Part shown: in pieces, positions 8,462-17,328 of the stretch | Numbering within the stretch: the stretch's first letter is position 1 | Layout: every line of letters starts with the position of its first letter | Assembly: GCA_964580725.1 (NCBI GenBank) | Contig: CAZOLV010000006.1 | Span: forward strand, 33,768 to 97,767 | DNA: 64,000 nucleotides | Direction of reading: 5' to 3' | Source: Amarolinea sp964580725 | GTDB taxonomy: Bacteria; Chloroflexota; Anaerolineae; SSC4; Amarolineaceae | The notes under the pieces: model-generated | Told to the model about the DNA's origin: nothing | The model's database searches: none | The model's input: the letters and a program-made list of their open reading frames with translations, nothing else | Translations under genes and position numbers: made by a program

Positions 8462-9067
8462 GTGACGGTTGGAGTTGCTGTTCGCGCACAGGGTTGGGAA
8501 ATCGAGGTTCAGGGATCCAGTGCCGATGAAGTAAAGGAAGTCACTCGCGCACTCTCTGCTCAGATCCTCAAAAGGGAACGCCGTGTCGTTTTGCCTGTTC
8601 AAACATGGGACTTTGTGGAGAACGATACACTTAAGGCCATGCTCCGGCGAGATTATTCTGAATTAGATGAGCTTCTGAAAGTAGATGCTCCCAAAAGCGT
8701 TCTGATTATGTGTGGTTCGATACTCGAAGCCGTCTAAGTTTCAGTCCTTCGCCAACAAGAGGCCGCCGCGAAAGATAGATATAGACAGCTCTTCCCTGAC
8801 AAAAAGAAGCCGACGAGAATGCCGCCCAGCCTCGATGAGTGGAGACTACACCAGATGATCGCAGTATCAACGAGCCAGGGTATCTTAACGGAAGACAGCT
8901 CGCGTCTCCACGCGGATATCATTCGGGATTATTGCAATCTTGTACATCCGATGGTGGAAGTCCGACAGACGATCAGCTTTGATTCTGAGGTCGTTGCCGC
9001 AGTGCTGGCCTTCTTCGTGCGGGTTCTTCGCCTGGTGGCTGATTACGTTTCGACGCGGAGGTTCTGA
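8462..9067 (+). pseudogene. HEPN-like protein gene interrupted by an in-frame stop
   Basis: Two open stretches, 8462-8737 and 8738-9067, are in the same frame and read as one protein when the TAA at 8735-8737 is ignored (...SILEAV-stop-VSVLRQQEAAAKD...). One base change (TTA to TAA) would explain it. The second half contains IIRDYCNLVHP, an R-x6-H motif like the catalytic motif of HEPN ribonucleases, here at about 8924-8947. The family typically has a membrane-free helical bundle with a hydrophobic segment such as MCGSILEAV. No good ribosome site precedes GTG 8462, so the 5' end may also be lost. The G+C content and codon use look lower than in the flanking zinc-ribbon genes. The gene ends at TGA directly before the ATG of the nuclease toxin, whose ribosome site lies inside it. 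Sequencing error is an alternative to true decay. Confidence 0.65.
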
Positions 9068-9763
9068 ATGGTAAAGGATACACAGAATACGCCGACTGAC
9101 GTTCCAGAGACGAAAGCGTCTGATAGGGCAGTCCCACCCAGCGTGAGTGCAAGGGGGCAGCGCGCCATGCAAGGTCCTGTTGAGACGCAGGAATCTGTGC
9201 CAAAGACCACACTGGACGCAGCAGACCACGATAAGCGCGATTTATCACGCGACGATATGCGACAACTGAGGGGACAAGGTCTCTCCAAAGCTGAAAGAGG
9301 TGAGGTCGGTGAGAAGGCGATGGTGAAAGAAAATGAGCGCCTCGGCCGTCAAATGATCGCACACCACGCGGATAATCCGAATGCGTCTGGGCTAGACGGC
9401 ATTTCTTGGGATCCCAAAGACCGAAAACTCTGCCTCCAGGAAGCGAAGAACTATCAACAAGGCTCAACTGTAGCAAAGAACAACCTGTCTGCATTCGAAG
9501 ACCGTCACTGGGAAAACAACGTAGATGATGCGAGAGAAGCAATTCGCACTTCCAACTTGAGCAAGGGGGACAAGATCGCGGCCCAGGCCGCGTTGCGAAA
9601 TCGGAATTTCACTACCGAACTATATGTTCCCAATGGCGTGAACGTGAGCGCTCCGGCACAGCAACTACTCGCAGACAAGGGCGGCGACGTTGTGGTCAAG
9701 CAATTCGATGGTCGGTTGCTGTGGAGCCAAGAACGAAAAGTGGCTGGGAGGAGTATCTCGTGA
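9068..9763 (+). CDS. PD-(D/E)xK-type nuclease toxin (polymorphic-toxin-like)
   Basis: ATG 9068 has GCGGAGG at 9055-9061. The 231-aa protein begins with about 75 hydrophilic, Pro/Asp-rich residues that share D-T-x-x-T, DVPE, PPS and AMQG with the small protein encoded at 7234. The C-terminal ~150 residues look like a restriction-endonuclease-fold toxin: GEVGEKAM helix, then GLDGI with D110, then QEAKNY with E125 and K127, a D...ExK arrangement. Such domains (Tox-REase group) are common as C-terminal warheads of polymorphic toxins and act on DNA. The gene ends in a GTGA overlap with the next gene, the arrangement expected for toxin plus immunity. No signal peptide is visible, so export would need a dedicated route. 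Alternative: an intracellular defence nuclease. Confidence 0.65.
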   Translation: MVKDTQNTPTDVPETKASDRAVPPSVSARGQRAMQGPVETQESVPKTTLDAADHDKRDLSRDDMRQLRGQGLSKAERGEVGEKAMVKENERLGRQMIAHHADNPNASGLDGISWDPKDRKLCLQEAKNYQQGSTVAKNNLSAFEDRHWENNVDDAREAIRTSNLSKGDKIAAQAALRNRNFTTELYVPNGVNVSAPAQQLLADKGGDVVVKQFDGRLLWSQERKVAGRSIS

Positions 9764-10476
9764 CACAAGACTATTGGGAGCAACGTCGAGAAGAAGTCCT
9801 CGCGTTCCGTGATTACGCTCGGAATTTTGATCTGGCCAAGGATAAGACAACTGGGGTATGGCTTGCGGAAAGCGGCCATCAGTTGATGGAGATCGCATTT
9901 CAACTGATGTTTTTGGAACGCGAGACCGACGCGGTGGATCTAGCAAAACGTGCCATTGGCTACTACGAGGCATCGTTGGCAGGTGAGAGCAGCCATCCAG
10001 AGACAGATCCGCGGATGACCAATGTTTACCAGCGGCTTTACTATGCACGCTGGTGGATAACGAGCGACGAACCAAAGCACGTGGCAGTGCAGGCAGCCAG
10101 GGCTTTTTGCGCCGAACTAGTCAAGGAACCCGTTGCAGAAAACACCGGAATCTATCAGCGGGCAGCCTTGCTGTGGCTGGAAGCAGGAGAGGTTGACTCA
10201 GCAAAGCCATGGATTTCGTTGGGCCAGGAATCTGCTCTGCTGGGGAGAGACTCCATCTCAGATACTACTTTGCTGCGGGCCGTTTTGGGCAGCATTGCAG
10301 GAGGAGACCCGCAGCATTCGGTTTGCTCAGAACTGCTGGAGGTTCTGGGACAAGCAACGATGTGGGGACAGCTAACTGCCAGTACCCTTTGGGACGCCTT
10401 ACAGATTGCGGATATTCATCGTCGTCTGTGCGGTGGCGATGCCGACTTTCCAAGGCTACTCTTGCGGGTTCGATAA
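9760..10476 (+). CDS. Probable immunity protein of the nuclease toxin
   Basis: Start GTG 9760 overlaps the toxin stop by 4 nt (GTGA), with GGGAGGAG at 9746-9753. A longer reading from 9721 is possible but less likely. The 238-aa product is soluble, rich in Trp, Tyr, Glu and Ala, and almost all helical in appearance, with TPR-like segments (DAVDLAKRAIGYYEASL, HVAVQAARAFCAELV). Helical immunity proteins of similar size (for example the Imm49 type) are known partners of polymorphic toxins, but I cannot assign a named family. Function is inferred from gene order and overlap. Confidence 0.6.
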   Translation: MTQDYWEQRREEVLAFRDYARNFDLAKDKTTGVWLAESGHQLMEIAFQLMFLERETDAVDLAKRAIGYYEASLAGESSHPETDPRMTNVYQRLYYARWWITSDEPKHVAVQAARAFCAELVKEPVAENTGIYQRAALLWLEAGEVDSAKPWISLGQESALLGRDSISDTTLLRAVLGSIAGGDPQHSVCSELLEVLGQATMWGQLTASTLWDALQIADIHRRLCGGDADFPRLLLRVR

Positions 10477-10558
10477 TCTATAGCGGTGCTGCCAGCACTG
10501 CGGCAAGGCGCCCTCGTGAACATTTGCATCAACTGTGGTATCTTGGAGTGATCTTGTC

Positions 10559-12136
10559 ATGCCAGAGAAAACGATCTTCTGCCCTCACTGCGGCGCGCAG
10601 CAACTGAAGGCGAGCGCCCGCTTCTGTCATGTCTGCGGACAGCCGATCCCGGCCGCGCCGACTGTCGGGCCCACACCGGTCGAGGTGATGCCGGCGCGAC
10701 GACGCAGGCCAAGTGCCTGGTGGCTGCTGCCGCTGCTCCTGATTGTGGGCGTAGTGCTGGTCTTTGCGCTCTGGGAGCCAGCGCGCGACCGAGTCTCGGC
10801 GCTGGTAGCAGGCAACCGGCCGGCAGTGACCGGGCCGGTCAGTCGCGGCTCTGAGGTCGACCAGGGGACGAGGCGCGCTGACGCGACGGCTAGCTCCATC
10901 GAGGTGACTTCCTTGGCGCCGACAGAAACGCTTGTCCCGCTGCCAACGTCTACGCCTCTGCCAACCGCCACCCCGCAGCCGACCGCGACGCCTCCGCCCA
11001 CCGCCACGCCGCCGCCTACTGCGACGCACACGCCCACGGCGACCCTTGTCCCCACCAACCCGGCGCAGCCCTCGCCGGCCGTAGCGGCCCGGCACCTGCC
11101 GGTGTCATTGCAGGGCATCGCCAACGCCAGCACCACGGAAGGCTACGTGAATCCACCCCTCGGCGACGTGGTCCTGGGCGGGGTGCGCTTCAGCCTGGGA
11201 CAGGGCGGCAGCGTCACCACGCAGGCCGCACCCCTGCCGGACAACCCGACGAGCATCGTGCTGGCGGTTGACGCCCAGTCGCCGCAGACCGTCTACCTGC
11301 TCATCATTGGCGGCGACCTATACAATCGGTTCGCCGGACAGACCGTCGGCCGGGTGCGCCTGGTCTTCGCTGACGGCAAGGCACACGCGGTGGACCTGGT
11401 GGCCGGACAAAACGTGCGCGAGTGGAAGCTCTCCGCCGATGTCGTCGGCAGCGCAACCAGCCCGGAGCTGGTCGAGGTCTGGCGCGGAGCCAACCGCGAC
11501 GATGGGAGCGCGGCTGTGATCGACATGCTGCGCATTCCCATTCCGTCCGAGCTGCAAGCCGGCTGGCTGGTCAGCGTCGAGGTGATTGACCGCAGCGCGG
11601 AGACGGCCGGCGATCTCGATCCAGCCTTGAATCTCCTGGGCGTCAGTGTGGCCCTGAAGCCGGTGCCGACTGCCACGCCAACTACACCCCCCTGCCGTAT
11701 CGCGGCCGGGGAGGTGTTCCGAGCGCTCTGGACGCAGCAGCGGGCACGACTGGGCTGCGCGCTCAACCGGGCGGCGCAAAGCGACGCAGCCACCGAGCGC
11801 TTCGAGCGCGGCCGTATGATCTGGCGCAAGAGCAACGACATGATTTACGTGTTGTACGACGACGGTGATTGGGCGGCGTATTCTGATATCTCGGTGGACG
11901 GCGCGCCCGAACCGGGCGGGTTCCAGCCGCCGGAGGGGCTGCGCACGCCGGTGCGCGGCTTCGGCGCAACGTGGCGCGAGATTCTCGGCGGCACAGCCGC
12001 GCGCATCGGTTGGGCGACGCAGGATGAGTATGCGGTGTCGGTCTTGTTCCAGGATTTTGAGATGGGGCTGATGCTGGAGATGGAAGGCAAGGTCTACCTG
12101 TTGGGAGATAGCGGCGGGCGCTGGTTGGCGCCGTAA
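10559..12136 (+). CDS. Zinc-ribbon membrane protein with NPCBM-like domain
   Basis: ATG 10559 is preferred over GTG 10535 because it places the zinc ribbon (FCPHCG...FCHVCG) at residues 6-25 as in its neighbours. A GGAG lies 11 nt upstream. One transmembrane helix (about 43-66) is followed by a Pro/Thr/Ala linker (about 125-165). An extracytoplasmic domain starting VSLQGIANAST resembles an NPCBM carbohydrate-binding module (FRFSLG-like strand, VYLLIIGGDLYNRFAG). A C-terminal domain of about 150 residues contains the GEVFRALWTQQRARLGCA and IYVLYDDGDWAAYSD patterns seen in other Chloroflexota surface proteins. Predicted topology: ribbon inside, binding domains outside. The next gene follows after 9 nt. 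Confidence 0.8.
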   Translation: MPEKTIFCPHCGAQQLKASARFCHVCGQPIPAAPTVGPTPVEVMPARRRRPSAWWLLPLLLIVGVVLVFALWEPARDRVSALVAGNRPAVTGPVSRGSEVDQGTRRADATASSIEVTSLAPTETLVPLPTSTPLPTATPQPTATPPPTATPPPTATHTPTATLVPTNPAQPSPAVAARHLPVSLQGIANASTTEGYVNPPLGDVVLGGVRFSLGQGGSVTTQAAPLPDNPTSIVLAVDAQSPQTVYLLIIGGDLYNRFAGQTVGRVRLVFADGKAHAVDLVAGQNVREWKLSADVVGSATSPELVEVWRGANRDDGSAAVIDMLRIPIPSELQAGWLVSVEVIDRSAETAGDLDPALNLLGVSVALKPVPTATPTTPPCRIAAGEVFRALWTQQRARLGCALNRAAQSDAATERFERGRMIWRKSNDMIYVLYDDGDWAAYSDISVDGAPEPGGFQPPEGLRTPVRGFGATWREILGGTAARIGWATQDEYAVSVLFQDFEMGLMLEMEGKVYLLGDSGGRWLAP

Positions 12137-12145
12137 GGAGAAGCA

Positions 12146-13507
12146 GTGGCTGATCAGAGTCTCTTCTGCCCTTACTGCGGGGCTGAACAGATCAAGCCGG
12201 ATGCCCGATTTTGTCATGTTTGCGGCCAGGCGTTCCCAGCGCGGCCCGCGCCAGTCGCGACGCCCGCCGCGACCTCCGTCACAGCCAGACGGCGCAACTG
12301 GCTGTGGCTCATACCACTCGTCCTGGGGGTCGCGGCGATCGCAGCCGGTGCTTTTGCCTGGCAGCGCAGGCTGTTGGACCTGGGCGGACGGGATCAGCGT
12401 GCGTGGACACCGGCTGCCATCTCCGCAGGAACGGTCGCCGAGTCGCCCATGCCGGGTGACACAAGTGGCGCTCGTGATGCGGCCACACTGACCGTAGGAT
12501 TACCCGAAGCAACCTTTGCCCCACCATCGAACACACCGCCTCCGCCGGCGACGGCTACGCCGCAGGCCACTGCAACGCCGCGACCTACTGCCACCCCGCC
12601 GCCCACGGCGACACCCCCGCCCACAGCGACGCCAGCCCCGACTTCGACGTTTACGGCCACGGCGACGCCGGTCACGCCGGCGCCCGTCGTGGGGAAAGTG
12701 ATCTTCGGCAGCGACCGCAGCGGGTACGCGCACATCTTCACCGTGCGTGGCAACGGCCAGGGGCTGCGGGCAGTCACCGGCGGCAACGAGTACTTCTGGG
12801 ACCCGGTTCTGAGCAACGACGGCACGCTGGCTGCCTACGTGTCCAAGGTCAACGGCAATACCGAGATCTTCGTTGCGCGCAGCGACGGGAGCAATGCCCG
12901 GCCCATCAGCAACCATGCAGCCGAGGACGACCATCCCGCCTGGTTCCCGAACAATGCCGCGTTAGCCTTCGCCAGCCGCCGCGATGGCGGTTGGGACATC
13001 TACCGGATGAACGCCGACGGCTCGAACGTGCGCCGGTTGACCGCGGACGGCGGCGACAACCGCTTCGTGGCTGTGTCGCCCGACGGCGGCCAGATCGCCT
13101 ATGTTTCCCAGAATGCGGGCTATCCCACCGTCGAGCTGATGGGGATGAACGCCGATGGTAGTAACCGCCGCGTCCTGTACAGCTATGCATCGAACAAGCA
13201 GCGCGACGATCCGGGTCGCTTCCTGTATCGGTCCGACTGGTCTCCCGATGGGACTCTCATCGCGTTCGGCGCAGACGACGACAACGATGGCCTGATCAGT
13301 ATCCTGGCCATCAACACAGCCACAGGCCAGGCGCAGCGCCTGATCCGGGATGGCAATGGTCCGGCATGGAGCCCAGACGGCCTGCGGTTGATCTACAAGC
13401 CGGCCGGTGAGCAACAGATCTTGTTCGTGGCCGATGCGGCTGGCAACCGGCTCTACCAGTTGACCGCAGGGACATACAACGCTTGGTCGCCCGATTGGGC
13501 GCGTTGA
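12146..13507 (+). CDS. Zinc-ribbon membrane protein with PD40/TolB-like propeller
   Basis: The start is GTG 12146, with AAGGAG at 12135-12140 overlapping the previous stop. Architecture: FCPYCG...FCHVCG ribbon (residues 7-26), one helix WLWLIPLVLGVAAIAAG (about 53-72), a long Pro/Thr/Ala linker (about 130-175), then a propeller of repeated PD40 units (WSPDGTLIAFGAD, VSPDGGQIAYVS, MNADGSNVRRLT) to the C-terminus. The N-terminal 30 residues are nearly the same as in the preceding protein, so the two ribbons probably arose by duplication. The propeller is predicted outside the membrane and may bind protein or glycan. Length 453 aa. Confidence 0.82.
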   Translation: MADQSLFCPYCGAEQIKPDARFCHVCGQAFPARPAPVATPAATSVTARRRNWLWLIPLVLGVAAIAAGAFAWQRRLLDLGGRDQRAWTPAAISAGTVAESPMPGDTSGARDAATLTVGLPEATFAPPSNTPPPPATATPQATATPRPTATPPPTATPPPTATPAPTSTFTATATPVTPAPVVGKVIFGSDRSGYAHIFTVRGNGQGLRAVTGGNEYFWDPVLSNDGTLAAYVSKVNGNTEIFVARSDGSNARPISNHAAEDDHPAWFPNNAALAFASRRDGGWDIYRMNADGSNVRRLTADGGDNRFVAVSPDGGQIAYVSQNAGYPTVELMGMNADGSNRRVLYSYASNKQRDDPGRFLYRSDWSPDGTLIAFGADDDNDGLISILAINTATGQAQRLIRDGNGPAWSPDGLRLIYKPAGEQQILFVADAAGNRLYQLTAGTYNAWSPDWAR

Positions 13508-13555
13508 GCAAGCAAGCGAGTTGATGCACTTATATTCGGAAGGAGAAAATACACT

Positions 13556-15499
13556 ATGGCAACACCCGTCACCTGTCCCAAATGCGGCGCATCGGTGGCG
13601 CAGCCGGCCGGCCGTTTCTGCATGGCCTGCGGCGCGGCGCTGGCGCCCGCCGAGGCTGCGGAGCGTGTGCCCGTACAACCCGCACCGCCGGCCAGCCAGC
13701 CTCGGGTTGCACCGGTCCAACCGGCTTCGGCCAGCGCAGCAACCCGCCCGCAAGCAGCGGCCCCTGCGACATCGAAACCTGGACGGAAGTTCACCGTCAT
13801 TAACCTGCGCAATCTGTTCGGCCTCTTCGATCTGCTGGCCCTCGTAACCGGGGCAGGCTTCCTGGCCTTTACACTACTTCGCACCCCTTCCACCCAGTGC
13901 CAATCGTTGGACGTGCCTGCCTCGCATACGGTGGCGGACAGCCGGCGCACGCAGGCAGGCACCCTGGACGGTTTTATCGTGTTCCAGAGCGGCCAGACGT
14001 ACCTGGTCGCTGAAAACCAGGCGCTGACCATTCCTGAAGATGGCACACTACTGATCGAGCCGGGAGCGCGCTTGCAGTTTGGGGCGGGATCCGCCCTCGA
14101 TGTGCATGGCCGGCTGCACGCCTGCGGCAGCAGTGGCAAGCCGATCACCCTCACGTCGGAGCAGGACGATCCAGAGCGCAAGGGAGCGGGCGGCCCGCAG
14201 CCGGGCGATTGGATCGGCGTTCGCTTTTTCGATGAAAGCAACGGCGATTCGGTGCTGGGCCATGTGCAAATCCGTTACGCAGGCCGTGACAATCACGGCG
14301 CGGTGCATCTCGGCAAAGCATCCCCTCATCTGAGCGATCTTACCATCACCGATAGCAAGTATTTCCCGCTCAGCATGGCGCCCAGCGCCGCACCGGTGAT
14401 CTCGGGCAAAATCGAATTCACCAACACGCCCGCGCGAGGCATCGAGGTGCGCGGTGGTCAGATTCGAGAAGATGTGACCTGGGAAAATACCGACATTGTC
14501 TACGTGGTGACGGGCAATGTGCGCGTCGATCAAGCCACGCGGTTGACCATCAAGCCAGACATGGTCGTCAAATTCGCGCCAGACACTGGCCTGGAAGTCG
14601 AAGGCACTCTGATGGCGTCCGGGAACAGTCGTGGCGCGCCCAAGGTCGGCGAGCGCGGTAGCGTCACCTTCACTTCGTTCAAGGATGATGAGATCGCGGG
14701 TGATACCGATGGGCGTGCAGCGGTTCCGGAAGCCGGCGACTGGTACGGTATCCTGCTGCGGGGCAGCAACACCCACTCCATCGTGCACGGCACATTGATC
14801 CGTTACGCCGGCAAGAACGGCCGTGGCGCGGTTCACGTCGAAAACGCCTCGCCAGAGATCAGCGGCAACCGGATCGAGCACAGCGCCTGGTACGCGGTCA
14901 GCACTGACGCCGGGTCTGGCCTAAAGATCACCGGTAACGTCTTGGCTGAGATTGATGAAGGTATAGGCCTGGAAATCCGGGGGAGCAGCCTGCAAGGCCG
15001 CGAAACCTGGCGCTGGCAGGCGACCGACAGTGATATGGTGCGCGTCCTGACCGGCAACCTGACCATCGGACGTGAGGGGATCCTGGAGCTCGGTCCCGGC
15101 CTGACGGTACGCTTCATCAGGGATACCGGTATCTACGTGGACGGCGCCTTGCGCATCATGGGCGAAAAGGGCAAGCCAGTCACCCTGACCTCGGTGCGGG
15201 ATGATGCCGCTGACGCGGGCGGTGACGTGGATGGCAGCGCGGCGCGACCTGTCTCCGGTGACTGGAAGGGGGTCTACATCAACCGCGAAAGCAACGACCG
15301 TCTCACCGAGATCCATTACGCGGTGGTGCGCTATCCATCAGTGGGGCTGCAATTCACGGACGTCAGCCCCGTCGTTGAGGCAGCAACCATCAGCGATACC
15401 TCGGGTCTGGGCATTGCCTGCGAAGACGATGCAAAGCCGACCCTGACCGGCGTGACCTACACGCGTACGGGGCAAGGGGACACCAACTGCAACCGATAA
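13556..15499 (+). CDS. Zinc-ribbon membrane protein with right-handed beta-helix
   Basis: ATG 13556 follows GGAAGGAG. Residues 7-25 hold a CPKC...CMAC ribbon, followed by about 55 residues rich in Pro, Ala and Gln. A membrane helix (about 86-107) comes next, then an extracytoplasmic region of about 520 residues. That region contains three long homologous units, each with a core like ITLTSxxDD...GDWxGIxF, then IRYAGxxxxGAVHL, then a short return (SPxISxxxIxxS). This is the pectate-lyase/NosD-type right-handed beta-helix with asparagine and valine ladders. No catalytic residues of a known lyase could be identified, so a binding or scaffold role is more likely. Length 647 aa. Confidence 0.82.
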   Translation: MATPVTCPKCGASVAQPAGRFCMACGAALAPAEAAERVPVQPAPPASQPRVAPVQPASASAATRPQAAAPATSKPGRKFTVINLRNLFGLFDLLALVTGAGFLAFTLLRTPSTQCQSLDVPASHTVADSRRTQAGTLDGFIVFQSGQTYLVAENQALTIPEDGTLLIEPGARLQFGAGSALDVHGRLHACGSSGKPITLTSEQDDPERKGAGGPQPGDWIGVRFFDESNGDSVLGHVQIRYAGRDNHGAVHLGKASPHLSDLTITDSKYFPLSMAPSAAPVISGKIEFTNTPARGIEVRGGQIREDVTWENTDIVYVVTGNVRVDQATRLTIKPDMVVKFAPDTGLEVEGTLMASGNSRGAPKVGERGSVTFTSFKDDEIAGDTDGRAAVPEAGDWYGILLRGSNTHSIVHGTLIRYAGKNGRGAVHVENASPEISGNRIEHSAWYAVSTDAGSGLKITGNVLAEIDEGIGLEIRGSSLQGRETWRWQATDSDMVRVLTGNLTIGREGILELGPGLTVRFIRDTGIYVDGALRIMGEKGKPVTLTSVRDDAADAGGDVDGSAARPVSGDWKGVYINRESNDRLTEIHYAVVRYPSVGLQFTDVSPVVEAATISDTSGLGIACEDDAKPTLTGVTYTRTGQGDTNCNR

Positions 15500-15511
15500 A
15501 AGGAGATCGAG

Positions 15512-17314
15512 ATGTACTGCATCCACTGTGGGGCCGCCAACGCTGATACCAGCAAGTTCTGCATGCAATGCGGAAAACCATTGCTTGCGCCAGGAGCACC
15601 CCCGGCCACTCCCACACTGCCTCGCACGCCAACTCCCGCCATACCGACGCTGCAGACAACGCCGCCACAACCGGCGCCTCGGCGGCGACGCTGGCTGCCC
15701 TGGGTTGCTGGCGGCCTGGCATTGCTGCTAGTGCTTAGCTTGGGAGCGGTCGTGCTGGCCCGCACCTGGCTGCACCTCGGCACCAATGACGCCATCAAGC
15801 TGCTACCGACCGACAGCCAGATGACGTTCAGCATCAGTCCGAGTTTGCTGCAGGTACGCCAGTTGCAGAAGCTTGAGGCGGTCGCGGGCGCGTTCGGCGC
15901 GGCCGCCCAGGGCACGGGCGCCTTGCCGACCGACCTGCTGGACACCCAGTTGGACATCGACCTGAATAAGGACATCATGCCTTGGGCCGGCCTGGAGTTT
16001 GCCGCCAGTGTAGTGGACACCGGGCAGGAGGAGGTGGGTCTGCTGGTGGCCGCAGCCGTGCGTAACAGCAGCGCGGCCACAGAATTTACCGACAAGGTGC
16101 GAGGCCAGCTTGAGGCCAGCGGCAAAACGTTCGAGGAAGAAAACTATCACGACATCCAGATTGTTTATCAGACGCCGGACTATTCCGGCGCAGGGCTGGC
16201 CTACGCCCAGTACAATGGATTCCTGGTGGCTGGCACGTCGCTGGACGCACTGCACCGCTCCGTGGATGTTGCCCAGGGTCGGGCGCCGGCTTTGAGCAAG
16301 GACGCTATCTACCAGAGGACGCTTGGTCAGTTGCCGGGAAACCGAGCCGGCTATCTCTACCTCGATTGGGCTGCGCTCAACCGCAAATTGGATACACCAT
16401 CGGGTCTGCCCGTTGACCAACAGATACGGGGGATTGGCGCGGCGCTGTCGCTTCAGAGCAACGGCATCCGGCTGGATTACTCATTAGTGCTGGATACCAA
16501 GAATCTGTCACCAACACAGCTTGCGGCATTACAGCCATCTGCCAGCCGTAACCGGGTAGTTGCCGCGGTGCCCGATAATACCCTGTTCATCGCTTCTGGA
16601 TCGAGATTGCGTGGTTTGTTCGATCAATTCGCCGCATTCCAGTTATCCGATGACGAGGGGCTTAACCAGGCCATCCAGGATATCGAGGACCAACTCGACA
16701 TCAGCCTGGAACGGGATCTGTTCACCTGGGCCGACGGCGAATATGCGCTGGCGCTTGTCGAAGACTCTTCCGGATTGATGGGCGCTCAGACGTATCAGCT
16801 CGGAATTGCGTTGTTGCTCGAGGCAAACGACCGCCGCGCAGCCGAGTTGGCCATGAACAGGATTGCCGTTTATCTGGGTGACCTCAGTGGCATCCAAGTT
16901 GTGGATGAAACGATCGTGGGGTCCAACTTTCACGTCCTCGCTGACCCATATTCAGATACGTCATTGGGGTATGGGCTCGTCGGCGACTTCGTGGTGATGG
17001 GTAGTTCCAGACAGGTCTTGAACAGCCTGGCAAGAGCTTCCGGTTCTCCATTGGCCAAAAACACTGTCTTCAAGGAAGCCAGTGCACCCTTACCAGAGAA
17101 AAACAGCGGCTACATTTACCTGGATGTGGCTAGCCTCGTAAATATGTACTACCGCCAAATGCCCGACTCTGTCAAGCGGGATTTCGATCGCGATGTGCGA
17201 CCCTATATCGGGGCCATTCGCGCGGTCACGATGACAGCGAAACCGGCTAAGGGCACAGATGACACGCTCCACGGTTCGCTATTCGTGCTTCTCGATGAGA
17301 GCACTTTCAAGTAG
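15512..17314 (+). CDS. Zinc-ribbon membrane protein, DUF3352-like
   Basis: ATG 15512 is preceded by AAAGGAG and lies 12 nt after the beta-helix gene. Residues 2-19 form a CIHC...CMQC ribbon. One helix (about 57-82) is followed by roughly 500 extracytoplasmic residues with two related halves. Each half begins with a strand such as MTFSISPSLL or NTLFIASGSRL, contains a DLxxWAGxEFA/DLFTWADGEYA motif, and ends in a YLYLDWAAL/YIYLDVASL strand. This is the pattern of DUF3352 proteins, whose function is unknown. No catalytic motif is visible. Length 600 aa. Confidence 0.82.
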   Translation: MYCIHCGAANADTSKFCMQCGKPLLAPGAPPATPTLPRTPTPAIPTLQTTPPQPAPRRRRWLPWVAGGLALLLVLSLGAVVLARTWLHLGTNDAIKLLPTDSQMTFSISPSLLQVRQLQKLEAVAGAFGAAAQGTGALPTDLLDTQLDIDLNKDIMPWAGLEFAASVVDTGQEEVGLLVAAAVRNSSAATEFTDKVRGQLEASGKTFEEENYHDIQIVYQTPDYSGAGLAYAQYNGFLVAGTSLDALHRSVDVAQGRAPALSKDAIYQRTLGQLPGNRAGYLYLDWAALNRKLDTPSGLPVDQQIRGIGAALSLQSNGIRLDYSLVLDTKNLSPTQLAALQPSASRNRVVAAVPDNTLFIASGSRLRGLFDQFAAFQLSDDEGLNQAIQDIEDQLDISLERDLFTWADGEYALALVEDSSGLMGAQTYQLGIALLLEANDRRAAELAMNRIAVYLGDLSGIQVVDETIVGSNFHVLADPYSDTSLGYGLVGDFVVMGSSRQVLNSLARASGSPLAKNTVFKEASAPLPEKNSGYIYLDVASLVNMYYRQMPDSVKRDFDRDVRPYIGAIRAVTMTAKPAKGTDDTLHGSLFVLLDESTFK

Positions 17315-17328
17315 GTGGTGGTGTTGTT

